Both the position numbers and the translations under genes were made by a program. Of a DNA stretch of 64,000 nt, positions 1 to 7,826 are shown one piece after another. The first letter of the stretch is position 1. Each line of letters opens with the position of its first letter. Source of the stretch: Chryseobacterium daecheongense. GTDB taxonomy: Bacteria; Bacteroidota; Bacteroidia; Flavobacteriales; Weeksellaceae. The notes below the pieces were generated by a model, which did no database searches, had not been told where the DNA came from, and saw only the letters and a program-made list of their open reading frames with translations. Where the stretch lies: the NCBI GenBank assembly GCA_027920525.1, contig CP115858.1, positions 1,550,001 to 1,614,000 on the forward strand, written 5' to 3'.

Positions 1-2
1 TG

Positions 3-161
3 GGCCAGACTACCGGATTTGTAGTTTCAACCTTTCAGGGAGAAATGGATTTTTGCTTTATCGGTAGTGAAGGATATCTACCTTACTCAGATGCACAGGC
101 CATTCGTAAGGACATCCTTGATACTATAAAATTAAAACTTGAATATTCAGCAGTATCATGA
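3..161 (+). CDS. C-terminal end of a condensation-domain-like protein (cut by window)
   Basis: An open frame enters from the left edge and ends at a TGA. The 52 visible residues (G-Q-T-T-G-F-V-V-S-T-F-Q-G-E-M-D-F-C-F...) resemble the last residues of the next protein, which has T-L-V-T-T-T-Y-K-Q-E-M-D-F-T at the matching place. The two genes therefore look like tandem paralogues of the condensation/acyltransferase fold. The stop codon overlaps the next start (ATGA), which implies one transcript with coupled translation. The active site is outside the window, so activity cannot be judged. Confidence 0.7.
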   Translation, partial: GQTTGFVVSTFQGEMDFCFIGSEGYLPYSDAQAIRKDILDTIKLKLEYSAVS

Positions 162-1417
162 TCAAGAGAAAACTAATGATGGTGGAGAGAATCATGTATG
201 TTGATTCCGGAACACCCCTCAATTGCGTATTTACAGCAAAGATCAAAGGAACACTTCATGAAGCAGATTTTAAAACAGCTTTAGAAAAAATCCAGAAAAA
301 ACATTCTTTGCTCAGATCCAGGATCGATACCGATACTGAACAATATCCCTTTTTTATAGAAGAAAGAGAGATGGAAGCCATTCCCCTTCGGATCATAGAC
401 CGGGAATCCGATGAAGATTGGTTGCGTGAGTCTGAAAAAGAATGGTTCCGCATGTTTGAAGATCATCGGAAACCTTTGGCTCAACTGGTATGGATTAAAG
501 GAAATGAGGTTTCCGAAATTCTCTGGGTACTTCCCCACTGCATTTGTGATGGAACTTCCCAGGTGACTCTGATGCGGGAGCTTCTCTGCCTGCTGGATGA
601 TCCAACTGTGGAACTGGATACATACCAGGCATTCAGCTCAGTTGATGACTTCCTGCCATCTGGTTTTAATACCAAAAAGAAAGTACGCAAAGCAAGGTTA
701 TACCTGCTTATGGCCAGGCTCTTCTTTCTGATGCAAAAGAAAAGTAAAAAAAGAAATCTTGGAAAAAACTATGTGATCCATTGGAAACTGAACCCGGAAA
801 TAACGAATCAGATCACCAGTAAGTGTAAAGCGCATGGTGTTTCTGTACACTCGCTGTTGTGTGCTTCATTCATGCAGGCGTTTCAGGAAATCCGGGGAGC
901 TGAGGCTAAAAGAAAAGTGATCAGCCCCGTGGACGTGCGCCATTTTATTCCGGAAATAAAGCAGGATCATGTATTTGCTTTTGCTCCTACCATAGAACTT
1001 TCTTTGAAAAAAGGAAATTATGGGATATTTGACCAGGCAGGACACATCAAAAAAGACCTTGTTGAGAAATTAGAAAAAATAGAAGCACGGGAACTTCTTT
1101 GGATGGGTGAACAGATGCACCCGCTTGTAGAACGCATGATCAGCATGCTTAAATCAACCCACGGCGGACATGATATTACCCTATCCAACATGGGAAAAAT
1201 TAATATTCCGGATCAATATCAGCGTTTTGAGCTCGAAACGATTATGAGTCCCACCGTCGCTTTTCCTTGGCTCAATTCGAACACCCTGGTTACCACTACC
1301 TACAAGCAGGAAATGGATTTTACGCTTATGTCGAATGAAGATTTCCTGTCTAGACAGAAAGCCACAGAAATTAAAGATAAAGCCCTTGAACTACTTACTG
1401 TATCTTTACAGAACTAA
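158..1417 (+). CDS. Stand-alone condensation-domain-like acyltransferase
   Basis: This 419-aa protein has the layout of the CoA-dependent acyltransferase/condensation-domain superfamily (NRPS C domains, PapA, alcohol acetyltransferases). The motif P-H-C-I-C-D-G-T-S near residues 125-133 matches H-H-x-x-x-D-G with the first His replaced by Pro; the second, catalytic His and the D-G are kept. An N-terminal segment like that of C domains (E-R-I-M-Y-V-D-S-G-T-P-L-N) and a late D-I-T-L-S-N-M-G-K segment fit too. There is no signal peptide and no carrier or adenylation domain, so it is not a full NRPS module. The start is the ATG overlapping the previous stop; the next gene begins 2 bases after its stop. 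A role in acylating a lipid or small metabolite is an inference; the substrate is unknown. Confidence 0.7.
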   Translation: MIKRKLMMVERIMYVDSGTPLNCVFTAKIKGTLHEADFKTALEKIQKKHSLLRSRIDTDTEQYPFFIEEREMEAIPLRIIDRESDEDWLRESEKEWFRMFEDHRKPLAQLVWIKGNEVSEILWVLPHCICDGTSQVTLMRELLCLLDDPTVELDTYQAFSSVDDFLPSGFNTKKKVRKARLYLLMARLFFLMQKKSKKRNLGKNYVIHWKLNPEITNQITSKCKAHGVSVHSLLCASFMQAFQEIRGAEAKRKVISPVDVRHFIPEIKQDHVFAFAPTIELSLKKGNYGIFDQAGHIKKDLVEKLEKIEARELLWMGEQMHPLVERMISMLKSTHGGHDITLSNMGKINIPDQYQRFELETIMSPTVAFPWLNSNTLVTTTYKQEMDFTLMSNEDFLSRQKATEIKDKALELLTVSLQN

Positions 1418-1419
1418 AC

Positions 1420-1953
1420 ATGAAAACGGATAAATCCCCTACTATAAAAAAGAAAACCACTCTCAAACGCTTTTTATTAACGCGGACGATCTACTATGTT
1501 CTTCCGAATGCATTTCTTAATTTTATTATTGCCTATGCAAGCTTTCACGAGCTGGGTTATACTCATTTCTTCTCAGGTACCCAGAATCTGGCCCGGCTAA
1601 CCTTGCCAATGGCCATTTTCCTGCCGGTTATCCTCACGATCGATATCACCAAAAGAGTGACTGCCGCTGCAGAAGAGGGGACAATAGAATTCATGGTAGA
1701 TAACAAGCTGAATACAAAAAAGTTCATGACGAAATTCAGTATATTACATGGTGTTGTCAGTGGGCTTCTTGTACTTTCTCTTCTGGTATTTGCTCAGTAC
1801 AAATTTTCAACAAACTACAAGCTCGATGCTATGGCAATGGCCATACTCGTAGGAGCACTTGCAGGAATACTGTCTGTACTTTCCGTCTATTTACCCGTTA
1901 ATAAACTAAGGAAATACCTGTATAAACCTGTTCCAGCAAACACTTCAGAATAA
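1420..1953 (+). CDS. Small integral membrane protein, unknown function
   Basis: This 177-aa protein begins with a basic, Lys-rich stretch and then has about four hydrophobic segments (around residues 25-45, 58-75, 108-128 and 137-158) with short loops, so it should lie in the inner membrane with a basic N-terminus. I recognise no family motif. It follows the condensation-domain-like gene after 2 bases and is probably in the same operon. It may supply or move the substrate or product of the two acyltransferase-like proteins, but this rests only on position. Confidence 0.6.
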   Translation: MKTDKSPTIKKKTTLKRFLLTRTIYYVLPNAFLNFIIAYASFHELGYTHFFSGTQNLARLTLPMAIFLPVILTIDITKRVTAAAEEGTIEFMVDNKLNTKKFMTKFSILHGVVSGLLVLSLLVFAQYKFSTNYKLDAMAMAILVGALAGILSVLSVYLPVNKLRKYLYKPVPANTSE

Positions 1954-2079
1954 TTGAATAGTAAATTCCGGGCTTATCAGACTCATCTATTCAAAACATA
2001 AAGACCTGCCATTGTAGGGTCACTGTTCAAAAATTTTCCAAACTTTTGGGATAAATTGAATTAATTAAATTTAATATCA

Positions 2080-2087
2080 TAGATTTG
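2080..2087 (+). promoter_or_regulatory. Bacteroidota-type promoter, -7 element
   Basis: TAGATTTG fits TAnnTTTG. A TTG lies 21 bases upstream (2056-2058), a plausible -33 element. It would drive only the micro-ORF at 2111 or a long leader of the gene at 2412. Confidence 0.4.
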
Positions 2088-2323
2088 TCTTAGTAACACA
2101 ATTAAAACACATGAAAAATTTATTTTACCCATTTCTTACCGGATATCTATTCCGGGTGATCTGTTCCCCGCAACTTTCTGTTATCCAAAATCATATTACT
2201 CTTTTACATTTTCGTGAACAGCCGGGTAATTCAGCGTGATTCGGAATAAACTCTTTTGCGTTAGAGTTAGATGTTGTACATAACATAGCGCATATTTCAA
2301 AAATAAATATCAAAAAAAAATGT

Positions 2324-2331
2324 TACTTTTG
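2324..2331 (+). promoter_or_regulatory. Bacteroidota-type promoter, -7 element
   Basis: TACTTTTG fits TAnnTTTG and lies about 80 bases before the chosen start at 2412. No clear -33 TTG is present at the usual distance. Confidence 0.45.
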
Positions 2332-2411
2332 CTTTAGGGACGAAGTTTTTAATGCTATCTAATCCCGGAATTGCAAGGACGCCATATTATAAAATGTTAA
2401 AAATCAATCCA

Positions 2412-2966
2412 ATGAGGAAAATAATTTTACTATTTACTTGTCTGTTCGGTATTTCAATTTTTGCACAAATTAAAGTGTTAAAAAATGAGACTCTAGTGGA
2501 AATTGGTAAAGATAACTCTGTTGGCTTATATAAAAAGGAGGATAAATTCACTATCAATTACCAGGATCTTAATACCAGCAACCTCAATACTTTCAGATCT
2601 TTTTCTTTTCAAAACCTGAACGGAGATGTCTCTGATCTATATAAACTGATTACGGACGGGTTTATTTCCCTTCCTGAAGGAAACATCGCTTTGGAGCTTC
2701 CAAACGATATCATTGAGCTCCATTATGAGAAAAACTATGGCCAGCCAACCGTTCAGTTTATCCAGTTCATTAATAAAAACCGAAAATATGTTGGAAAATC
2801 TCAATTCTTAAATAAGAAGCAGGTCGATAAAATCTTCGGAAAAACAAATGGGAAATCATCTCTGTATGAGAGGACTGCCATGATGAACAATGTTCATTCC
2901 AATAAGCCGGACACTTCAGCATCATCTTATAATTCCGGCAATAAAAATAAGAAAACGAAAAAATAA
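2412..2966 (+). CDS. Secreted protein of unknown function
   Basis: The protein is 184 aa from the ATG at 2412. I prefer this start to upstream ATGs in the same frame because it begins directly with a Sec signal peptide (M-R-K-I-I-L-L-F-T-C-L-F-G-I-S-I-F-A-Q). The mature part is mixed alpha/beta and ends in a hydrophilic Lys/Asn/Ser tail. I see no enzyme motif and no T9SS C-terminal domain. A promoter-like element precedes it and a strong terminator follows, so it is probably transcribed alone. The product is likely periplasmic. Confidence 0.65.
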   Translation: MRKIILLFTCLFGISIFAQIKVLKNETLVEIGKDNSVGLYKKEDKFTINYQDLNTSNLNTFRSFSFQNLNGDVSDLYKLITDGFISLPEGNIALELPNDIIELHYEKNYGQPTVQFIQFINKNRKYVGKSQFLNKKQVDKIFGKTNGKSSLYERTAMMNNVHSNKPDTSASSYNSGNKNKKTKK

Positions 2967-2991
2967 TAATTATTTTTACAATATAGCAGAG

Positions 2992-3016
2992 CTCATTCCT
3001 AAGAATGAGTTTTTTT
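2992..3016 (+). terminator. Rho-independent terminator
   Basis: CTCATTC and GAATGAG pair around a CTAA loop, followed by a run of seven T. It ends the secreted-protein gene; a new promoter follows at once. Confidence 0.85.
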
Positions 3017-3020
3017 ATTT

Positions 3021-3028
3021 TATTTTTG
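3021..3028 (+). promoter_or_regulatory. Bacteroidota-type promoter, -7 element
   Basis: TATTTTTG fits TAnnTTTG and lies 20 bases before the ATG of the ABC ATPase gene, directly after the preceding terminator. Confidence 0.5.
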
Positions 3029-3048
3029 CAAAAAGATCATTACACCCT

Positions 3049-3744
3049 ATGTCGCTTCAAATAATCAATTTAACCAAAAAATTTGGTGACCAAACCGCCC
3101 TTAACCAGATTAACATCTCCATTGATAAAAATGAAATCATTGGTCTTCTGGGACCTAACGGCGCAGGAAAATCTACTTTAATGAAATCCATTGTCGGAGC
3201 TTTAAAAATAGATGAAGGGCAAATCATCTTTAATGATAAAGATATTTCGGAATATGAGATAGAAGCTAAGAAGAATATTGGGTTTCTTCCCGAAAATAAT
3301 CCTCTGTATCTGGAAATGTATGTTAAAGAATATTTGCAATTTGTGGCTAATATTCATAAAATCCCTGAAACACGGGTTAATGAAGTGATAGAGCTTGTAG
3401 GGATCACTCCTGAAAAATCGAAAAAAATCAGCCAGCTTTCCAAGGGATATAAGCAGAGGGTTGGTTTGGCACAGGCTATTCTACATCAGCCTGATCTTCT
3501 CATTCTTGACGAACCTACCAACGGTCTGGATCCTAATCAGATTATTGAAATAAGAAATGTGGTAAAAGAGATCGGTAAAGAAAAAACCGTCCTGCTGTCA
3601 ACCCATATTATGCAGGAGGTTGAAGCATTATGCTCACGGGTAATTCTTATCCATAAAGGAAATATCCTTCAGGATTGTCCGATTGAAGAATTCAAAGGAA
3701 AATTCGGCAGCCTGGAAGAAGCTTTTGCAAGCCATACCAGCTAA
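3049..3744 (+). CDS. gldA: GldA-like ABC transporter ATP-binding protein
   Basis: A 231-aa ABC ATPase. The start is the ATG before S-L-Q-I-I-N-L-T-K-K-F-G-D; longer frames reach into the previous gene and terminator. Visible motifs are Walker A G-P-N-G-A-G-K-S-T (35-43), signature L-S-K-G-Y-K-Q-R, Walker B L-L-I-L-D-E-P with N-G-L-D-P, and the H-loop S-T-H-I-M. Segments such as F-L-P-E-N-N-P-L-Y-L-E-M-Y-V-K-E-Y-L and V-L-L-S-T-H-I-M-Q-E-V-E-A-L closely match GldA, the ATPase of the GldAFG complex of gliding bacteria. GldA is usually near 300 aa, so this one lacks the C-terminal extension. No permease gene is adjacent, so the partner must be elsewhere; another ABC exporter subunit is possible. 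Confidence 0.75.
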   Translation: MSLQIINLTKKFGDQTALNQINISIDKNEIIGLLGPNGAGKSTLMKSIVGALKIDEGQIIFNDKDISEYEIEAKKNIGFLPENNPLYLEMYVKEYLQFVANIHKIPETRVNEVIELVGITPEKSKKISQLSKGYKQRVGLAQAILHQPDLLILDEPTNGLDPNQIIEIRNVVKEIGKEKTVLLSTHIMQEVEALCSRVILIHKGNILQDCPIEEFKGKFGSLEEAFASHTS

Positions 3745-3775
3745 GATTTAAATTGTATTGATTTTTTAATGGCTT

Positions 3776-3783
3776 TATATTTG
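3776..3783 (+). promoter_or_regulatory. Bacteroidota-type promoter (-33/-7)
   Basis: TATATTTG (-7) with TTG at 3753-3755, spacing 20, in front of the gene at 3821. Both elements and the distance fit the Bacteroidota consensus. Confidence 0.6.
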
Positions 3784-3820
3784 ATTAGATTCAGGTAATC
3801 TAATTTTAAAACCTATTGCC

Positions 3821-4261
3821 ATGATCAGAACAATCTTAATGGGCACATTAATTATAGCATTAGCTTCTCCAGCTTATGCATACGCTGCTAATGAAAATCC
3901 GGTTATAAAAACTGAAAACAGTTCAGAATATATCCAGCAGGTTCCCAAAACCGTTATTATTAAAACAAAGAAATTTAAAATACGGATCGATCTTCAACCT
4001 AACGGAAAATACCTTTATCAGGCATGGGGAGCCAATTCAAAACTTACCTCGAAACCTAATATGATCATCAGTGACGGAGAGCTTGTTCCAGATGGTTCCG
4101 GAGGTAATTATTATTATGATTTCGTAAATAAAGGATTTCATTACCAGGTGTGGAGAAATTACCTCACCGATTCAGCAACGAAAGCACCCTATACGCTCGT
4201 TGTAAGTGATGAAAGTGGTAATACTGTGGTACAACAGGATGGAATCGTGGTAAAAAAGTAA
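3821..4261 (+). CDS. Small secreted protein, unknown function
   Basis: The 146-aa product starts with a signal peptide (M-I-R-T-I-L-M-G-T-L-I-I-A-L-A-S-P-A-Y-A). The mature protein is rich in beta-type segments, aromatic residues and Gly (Y-L-Y-Q-A-W-G-A-N-S-K, G-G-N-Y-Y-Y-D-F-V-N-K-G-F-H-Y-Q-V-W). A periplasmic or surface beta-sandwich is a reasonable guess. I recognise no family. It has its own promoter and terminator. Confidence 0.65.
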   Translation: MIRTILMGTLIIALASPAYAYAANENPVIKTENSSEYIQQVPKTVIIKTKKFKIRIDLQPNGKYLYQAWGANSKLTSKPNMIISDGELVPDGSGGNYYYDFVNKGFHYQVWRNYLTDSATKAPYTLVVSDESGNTVVQQDGIVVKK

Positions 4262-4300
4262 AATAAAAACTCCCGCATTGGATGCGGGAGTTTTTATTTT
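4262..4300. terminator. Bidirectional terminator
   Basis: AACTCCCGCAT and ATGCGGGAGTT pair around TGG, with a T-rich run on the right and an A-rich run on the left. It serves the plus gene ending at 4261 and the convergent patatin gene. Confidence 0.85.
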
Positions 4301-5099
4301 ATGTACCTAATTGTTTTATCTGGGTATAAAAATTACTCTCTGCAAAACTTTCTTTTGCCGAATTATAGCCTATATTGAAAATCTCTTCAAGACGATCCTT
4401 TTTCCTTTCAAAAGTTCCGTAATTGGAAAGATCCTGTGAGGTAATGAACCAATCACAATAATCGAACTTTCCTTTCTCTATTCTGTACGAAAGAAGGTCA
4501 TAAGAGCGTGAAACAATAGCTTTAATGGATTTTAAATCTTTAATATCGATTTCATGAGGCGGAGATACAAAAACCCCGATCAGCTTATCACATTCCTCCC
4601 TGATGATATCTGCAGGAAAGTTATTTAATACTCCTCCATCACAATACATCTCTTCGCCGATGATATAAGGCGTTGTAATCCCGGGAATAGAACATGAGGC
4701 AATAATTGCATCTGTAACTTTAAAATTTTCATCAAAAATTTTCTGCGTCCCGGACACCAGTTCCGTAGCTACGATCTTAACCTCTTTATCCAGATCTTTC
4801 AGTTTCATATCCTGAAAGATGGGTCTTAAATAGTTGGTGAAAATAATGGAGGATACCAGCCCGGGTTGGTTGAATGTAAAATGCTTCCAGTTAAAAAAAT
4901 AAACCGAATTGAAGAATTCCAGAATTTCTTCAGGTGTTTTACCGACTGCGTACAGACATCCTACGATAGAACCTGCACTGCAACAAGACAATACATCAAT
5001 ATCAATATTCTTCTCAATCAGGAATTTTAAAACTCCGGCATGTGCAATACCCTTGGTACCGCCACCTGATAAAACAAGCCCTACTTTCTCAAGATTCAT
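4299..5099 (-). CDS. Patatin-like phospholipase
   Basis: This 266-aa protein has the patatin fold signatures in order: the Gly-rich oxyanion loop S-G-G-G-T-K-G (11-17), a nucleophile elbow around Ser41 (S-C-C-S-A-G-S), and the D-G-G of the catalytic dyad in Y-C-D-G-G-V-L-N-N-F-P-A-D near residue 150. The family are Ser/Asp acyl hydrolases acting on membrane lipids. There is no signal peptide, so it is probably cytoplasmic or at the inner face of the membrane. The elbow has Cys where G-x-S-x-G has its first Gly, a mild departure. It is transcribed alone and ends in the shared terminator. Confidence 0.85.
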   Translation of the reverse strand: MNLEKVGLVLSGGGTKGIAHAGVLKFLIEKNIDIDVLSCCSAGSIVGCLYAVGKTPEEILEFFNSVYFFNWKHFTFNQPGLVSSIIFTNYLRPIFQDMKLKDLDKEVKIVATELVSGTQKIFDENFKVTDAIIASCSIPGITTPYIIGEEMYCDGGVLNNFPADIIREECDKLIGVFVSPPHEIDIKDLKSIKAIVSRSYDLLSYRIEKGKFDYCDWFITSQDLSNYGTFERKKDRLEEIFNIGYNSAKESFAESNFYTQIKQLGT

Positions 5100-5200
5100 A
5101 GAATAAAATTAAGAAAACAGGTCGAGAAAATCTGATTATTTTTTTGAAATATTCTAATTTTAAAATTATTTTAATAAATATTCCTGCATAAACTATATTG

Positions 5201-5227
5201 AAAAAGCCCAGAATAATCTGGGCTTTT
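5201..5227 (-). terminator. Rho-independent terminator of lpdA
   Basis: AAAAGCCCAGA and TCTGGGCTTTT pair around ATAA just after the stop of the dehydrogenase gene on the minus strand. The arms are T/A-ended on both sides, so it may work in both directions. Confidence 0.85.
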
Positions 5228-5247
5228 AAATATTTCTGTATTATAGA

Positions 5248-6636
5248 TTAAATGTGGATCACTTCTCCATAAGCTGCCGCAGCTGCTTCCATGATTGCTT
5301 CAGAAACAGTTGGGTGCGGGTGGATAGATTTAATGATCTCGTGCCCTGTTGTCTCTAATTTTCTTGCAACAACAGCTTCGGCAACCATATCAGTTACTCC
5401 GTCACCGATCATATGACATCCTAACCACTCTCCATATTTAGCATCGAAAATAACTTTGATGAAACCATCTGTATTTCCGTTTGCAGTTGCTTTACCACTT
5501 GCAGAAAGAGGGAATTTACCTACTTTGATTTCATATCCTTTTTCCTTAGCCTGCTTTTCTGTAAGACCTACAGAAGCAACTTCAGGGTGACAGTAAGTAC
5601 ATCCAGGAATATTGCCATAATCAATTTTCTCTACGTGCAATCCTTTGATCTTTTCAACACATGTAATTCCTTCTGCAGAAGCTACGTGTGCTAATGCCTG
5701 AGTCGGGATAAGGTCACCGATAGCATAGTATCCGGGAACTGAAGTTTCGTACCACTCATTAACCAAAACTCTTCCTTTATCTGTCTGGATTCCTACTTCT
5801 TCCAATCCTATATTTTCGATATTGGCAGCAATACCAACCGCTGAAAGTAAAATATCAGCTTCCAGGGTAATGTTTCCATTAGCAGTTTTTACATTTGCTT
5901 TTACACCTTCTCCGCTGGTATCCACGCTTTCTACAGAAGCATTGGTCATAATCTCGATTCCTGATTTTTTCAAAGATTTCTCAAGATGTTTAGAGATCTC
6001 TTCATCTTCTACAGGAACAATGTTCGGCATAAACTCAACAATAGTCACTTTTGTTCCCATCGTGTTATAGAAATCGGCAAACTCTACTCCGATTGCACCT
6101 GAACCTACAACGATCATAGATTTTGGCTGCTCAGGAAGAGATAATGCCTGTCTGTATCCGATTACTTTTTTACCATCCTGTGGTAAATTTGGTAATTCTC
6201 TTGAACGTGCACCTGTTGCAATGATAATATGACTTCCTGCATATTCAGTCACTTTACCGTCTTTATCTGTAACAGATACTTTTTTATCTTTTAAAACTTT
6301 AGCCGTACCAAGGATAACATCGATCTTATTTTTTTTCATTAAGAACTCGATTCCTTTGCTCATTTTGTTGGCAACACCACGGCTTCTTTGAATTACGTTT
6401 GGAAATTCAAAACTTGGCTCTACTTTATTTAAACCATAATCTTCAGCATGATTAATATAATGAAAAACCTGAGCAGATTTCAATAAAGCTTTAGTTGGTA
6501 TACATCCCCAGTTAAGGCAAATTCCACCTAAATTCTCTTTTTCGATAATTGCAGTTTTGAAACCCAACTGTGCCGCTCTAATCGCTGTAACATATCCACC
6601 AGGACCACTTCCGATGACAATAATATCGTAATTCAT
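5248..6636 (-). CDS. lpdA: Dihydrolipoyl dehydrogenase (E3)
   Basis: This 462-aa flavoprotein reoxidises dihydrolipoamide of 2-oxoacid dehydrogenase and glycine cleavage complexes, using FAD and NAD. Visible features: FAD-binding G-S-G-P-G-G-Y near residue 10, redox disulfide in G-G-I-C-L-N-W-G-C-I-P-T-K near 40, A-T-G-A-R, NAD-binding V-G-S-G-A-I-G-V-E-F, and the C-terminal H-P-H-P-T-V-S-E with the active-site His/Glu. I chose the ATG at 6636 because the protein then begins M-N-Y-D-I-I-V-I-G-S-G as in the family; a longer frame adds 27 residues without support. The E1 enzyme at 17542-19974 is a likely partner. Confidence 0.95.
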   Translation of the reverse strand: MNYDIIVIGSGPGGYVTAIRAAQLGFKTAIIEKENLGGICLNWGCIPTKALLKSAQVFHYINHAEDYGLNKVEPSFEFPNVIQRSRGVANKMSKGIEFLMKKNKIDVILGTAKVLKDKKVSVTDKDGKVTEYAGSHIIIATGARSRELPNLPQDGKKVIGYRQALSLPEQPKSMIVVGSGAIGVEFADFYNTMGTKVTIVEFMPNIVPVEDEEISKHLEKSLKKSGIEIMTNASVESVDTSGEGVKANVKTANGNITLEADILLSAVGIAANIENIGLEEVGIQTDKGRVLVNEWYETSVPGYYAIGDLIPTQALAHVASAEGITCVEKIKGLHVEKIDYGNIPGCTYCHPEVASVGLTEKQAKEKGYEIKVGKFPLSASGKATANGNTDGFIKVIFDAKYGEWLGCHMIGDGVTDMVAEAVVARKLETTGHEIIKSIHPHPTVSEAIMEAAAAAYGEVIHI

Positions 6637-6999
6637 TAGCTTAAAATTTTTATGCGAATTTAAGGAAAAAATATGGGATGATTCACGTTTATGCAAATTC
6701 ATCCAATAATGAATCATATAGAAAATTTCATTTAATTATAATTAATTAAAAACATAACACAACAAAATATTCATAACAAATATTATATTATACCAAAAAT
6801 TTCACAATACAAAATCTTCTCCCGAAACAATTTCAATTTTAATAATCCTAAAAAATCCCTGTTATTTCAGCTTTTAAATAATCACCGGTACTTTCATAGT
6901 CTTAGCTAATTCGTGATTAGCTGGTTTATAGGAAATAGGCAATAAAAATGCGTGCACTATATGCGATCTTTTGGTAACTTTATGTAATAATATACTTTT
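6637..6999. other. AT-rich intergenic region between divergent genes
   Basis: About 360 bases separate lpdA (minus) from the plus gene at 7000. The sequence is strongly AT-rich and must hold both promoters, but I find no clear TAnnTTTG element, no riboswitch-like structure and no ORF worth reporting. Confidence 0.5.
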
Positions 7000-7371
7000 A
7001 TGAAAAAAAGCTTAAGCCGAGACAATATCTGGATCAAAGAACCGGAAGAACATGATTTCCCGGCAGCCCAGGACTATCTGGAACTTCTTTTCGAACCGGA
7101 GCTCGCTAAAAAAACAGTAGATAAACTTAAAAAAGTACCTACCATCACTAAAAAATCCAAAGATATTCTAAGAGCAAGTAAACTTCCTCTTCTTCCTGAA
7201 AGCAACATCCATGTCAAAGAGAATCTGAAAAAAGTGCAAAAGAATAAGAAACTCTCGCCAATTTTACTTGTCAGAGGCCAAAATGAACTGATCATCGCAG
7301 ATGGTTATCACCGCCTTTGCTGCAGTTACTATCTTACGGAAGATTTGGAAGTTCCGTGCCGATTGGTTTAA
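7000..7371 (+). CDS. ParB/sulfiredoxin-fold-like small protein
   Basis: The 123-aa protein has a Lys-rich helical N-terminal half and a C-terminal segment P-I-L-L-V-R-G-Q-N-E-L-I-I-A-D-G-Y-H-R-L-C-C-S. This resembles the ParB/sulfiredoxin nuclease fold, where a D-G-x-H-R motif forms the nucleotide-binding or catalytic loop. No helix-turn-helix of chromosome-partition ParB is present, so it is not a partition protein. It stands alone and shares a bidirectional terminator with the next minus-strand gene. The function is unknown. Confidence 0.6.
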   Translation: MKKSLSRDNIWIKEPEEHDFPAAQDYLELLFEPELAKKTVDKLKKVPTITKKSKDILRASKLPLLPESNIHVKENLKKVQKNKKLSPILLVRGQNELIIADGYHRLCCSYYLTEDLEVPCRLV

Positions 7372-7414
7372 TTAATAACGATCCGATATACTGAGTTTTA
7401 AAATAACATAATAA

Positions 7415-7441
7415 AAAAGAGCAGGTATTTCCTGCTCTTTT
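7415..7441. terminator. Bidirectional terminator
   Basis: AAAAGAGCAGG and CCTGCTCTTTT pair around TATTT between the convergent genes ending at 7371 and 7466. Confidence 0.85.
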
Positions 7442-7465
7442 GAGTCGTATATAAATTCCGGAGTA

Positions 7466-7726
7466 CTATAGTTTTTTCAGTAATTTTTTTTCAATCCTGT
7501 ATTTTTCATCCAAAGCCTTTAACTGGTCTCTTTTCATCTTTTTGGTAGCCAGCGGATGGTTCAAAATAAGTTTCCTTTCCCGATTGTATTTTCTTTCCAG
7601 CTCTTGCGATTTCTTTTCTATCAATTCGGTTCTCGAAGGATGTGGCGGAGGTGCCGGGCGCCTCTGAGCCTGGACATTCATCGATAAACCTATTAATACT
7701 ACTGTTGTTATAAAAAACTTGTTCAT
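7466..7726 (-). CDS. Small secreted, highly charged helical protein
   Basis: The protein is 86 aa from the ATG at 7726, chosen because it starts a clear signal peptide (M-N-K-F-F-I-T-T-V-V-L-I-G-L-S-M-N-V-Q-A-Q). After cleavage comes a Pro-rich stretch (R-R-P-A-P-P-P-H-P) and then a long, very basic helix full of Lys, Arg and Glu. The pattern recalls small periplasmic helical proteins of the Spy/CpxP type, but the defining L-T-x-x-Q motif is missing, so I leave it unnamed. Confidence 0.6.
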   Translation of the reverse strand: MNKFFITTVVLIGLSMNVQAQRRPAPPPHPSRTELIEKKSQELERKYNRERKLILNHPLATKKMKRDQLKALDEKYRIEKKLLKKL

Positions 7727-7826
7727 GACCTTTACTTTTGTGAATGATTTTAATAAAAAAATATGATTCAATTAAATTCATTCAGGTTCGGAGTAAATAT
7801 TACATATATCATACCACAATCTTAAA

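Larger units (their letters stand above)
1954..2411. other. Intergenic region with two promoter-like elements and a doubtful micro-ORF
   Basis: No convincing gene is visible in this gap. Two Bacteroidota-type -7 elements (TAnnTTTG) occur, at 2080-2087 and 2324-2331. Between them an ATG at 2111 opens a 42-codon frame ending at 2239. Its peptide (M-K-N-L-F-Y-P-F-L-T-G-Y-L-F...) has a basic, hydrophobic start but no recognisable feature. It could be a leader peptide, a remnant or chance. Confidence 0.4.

Noticed and set aside
2111-2239. 42-codon ORF with a promoter-like element before it
   Set aside because: No recognisable feature or homology; kept only as a remark in the intergenic entry.
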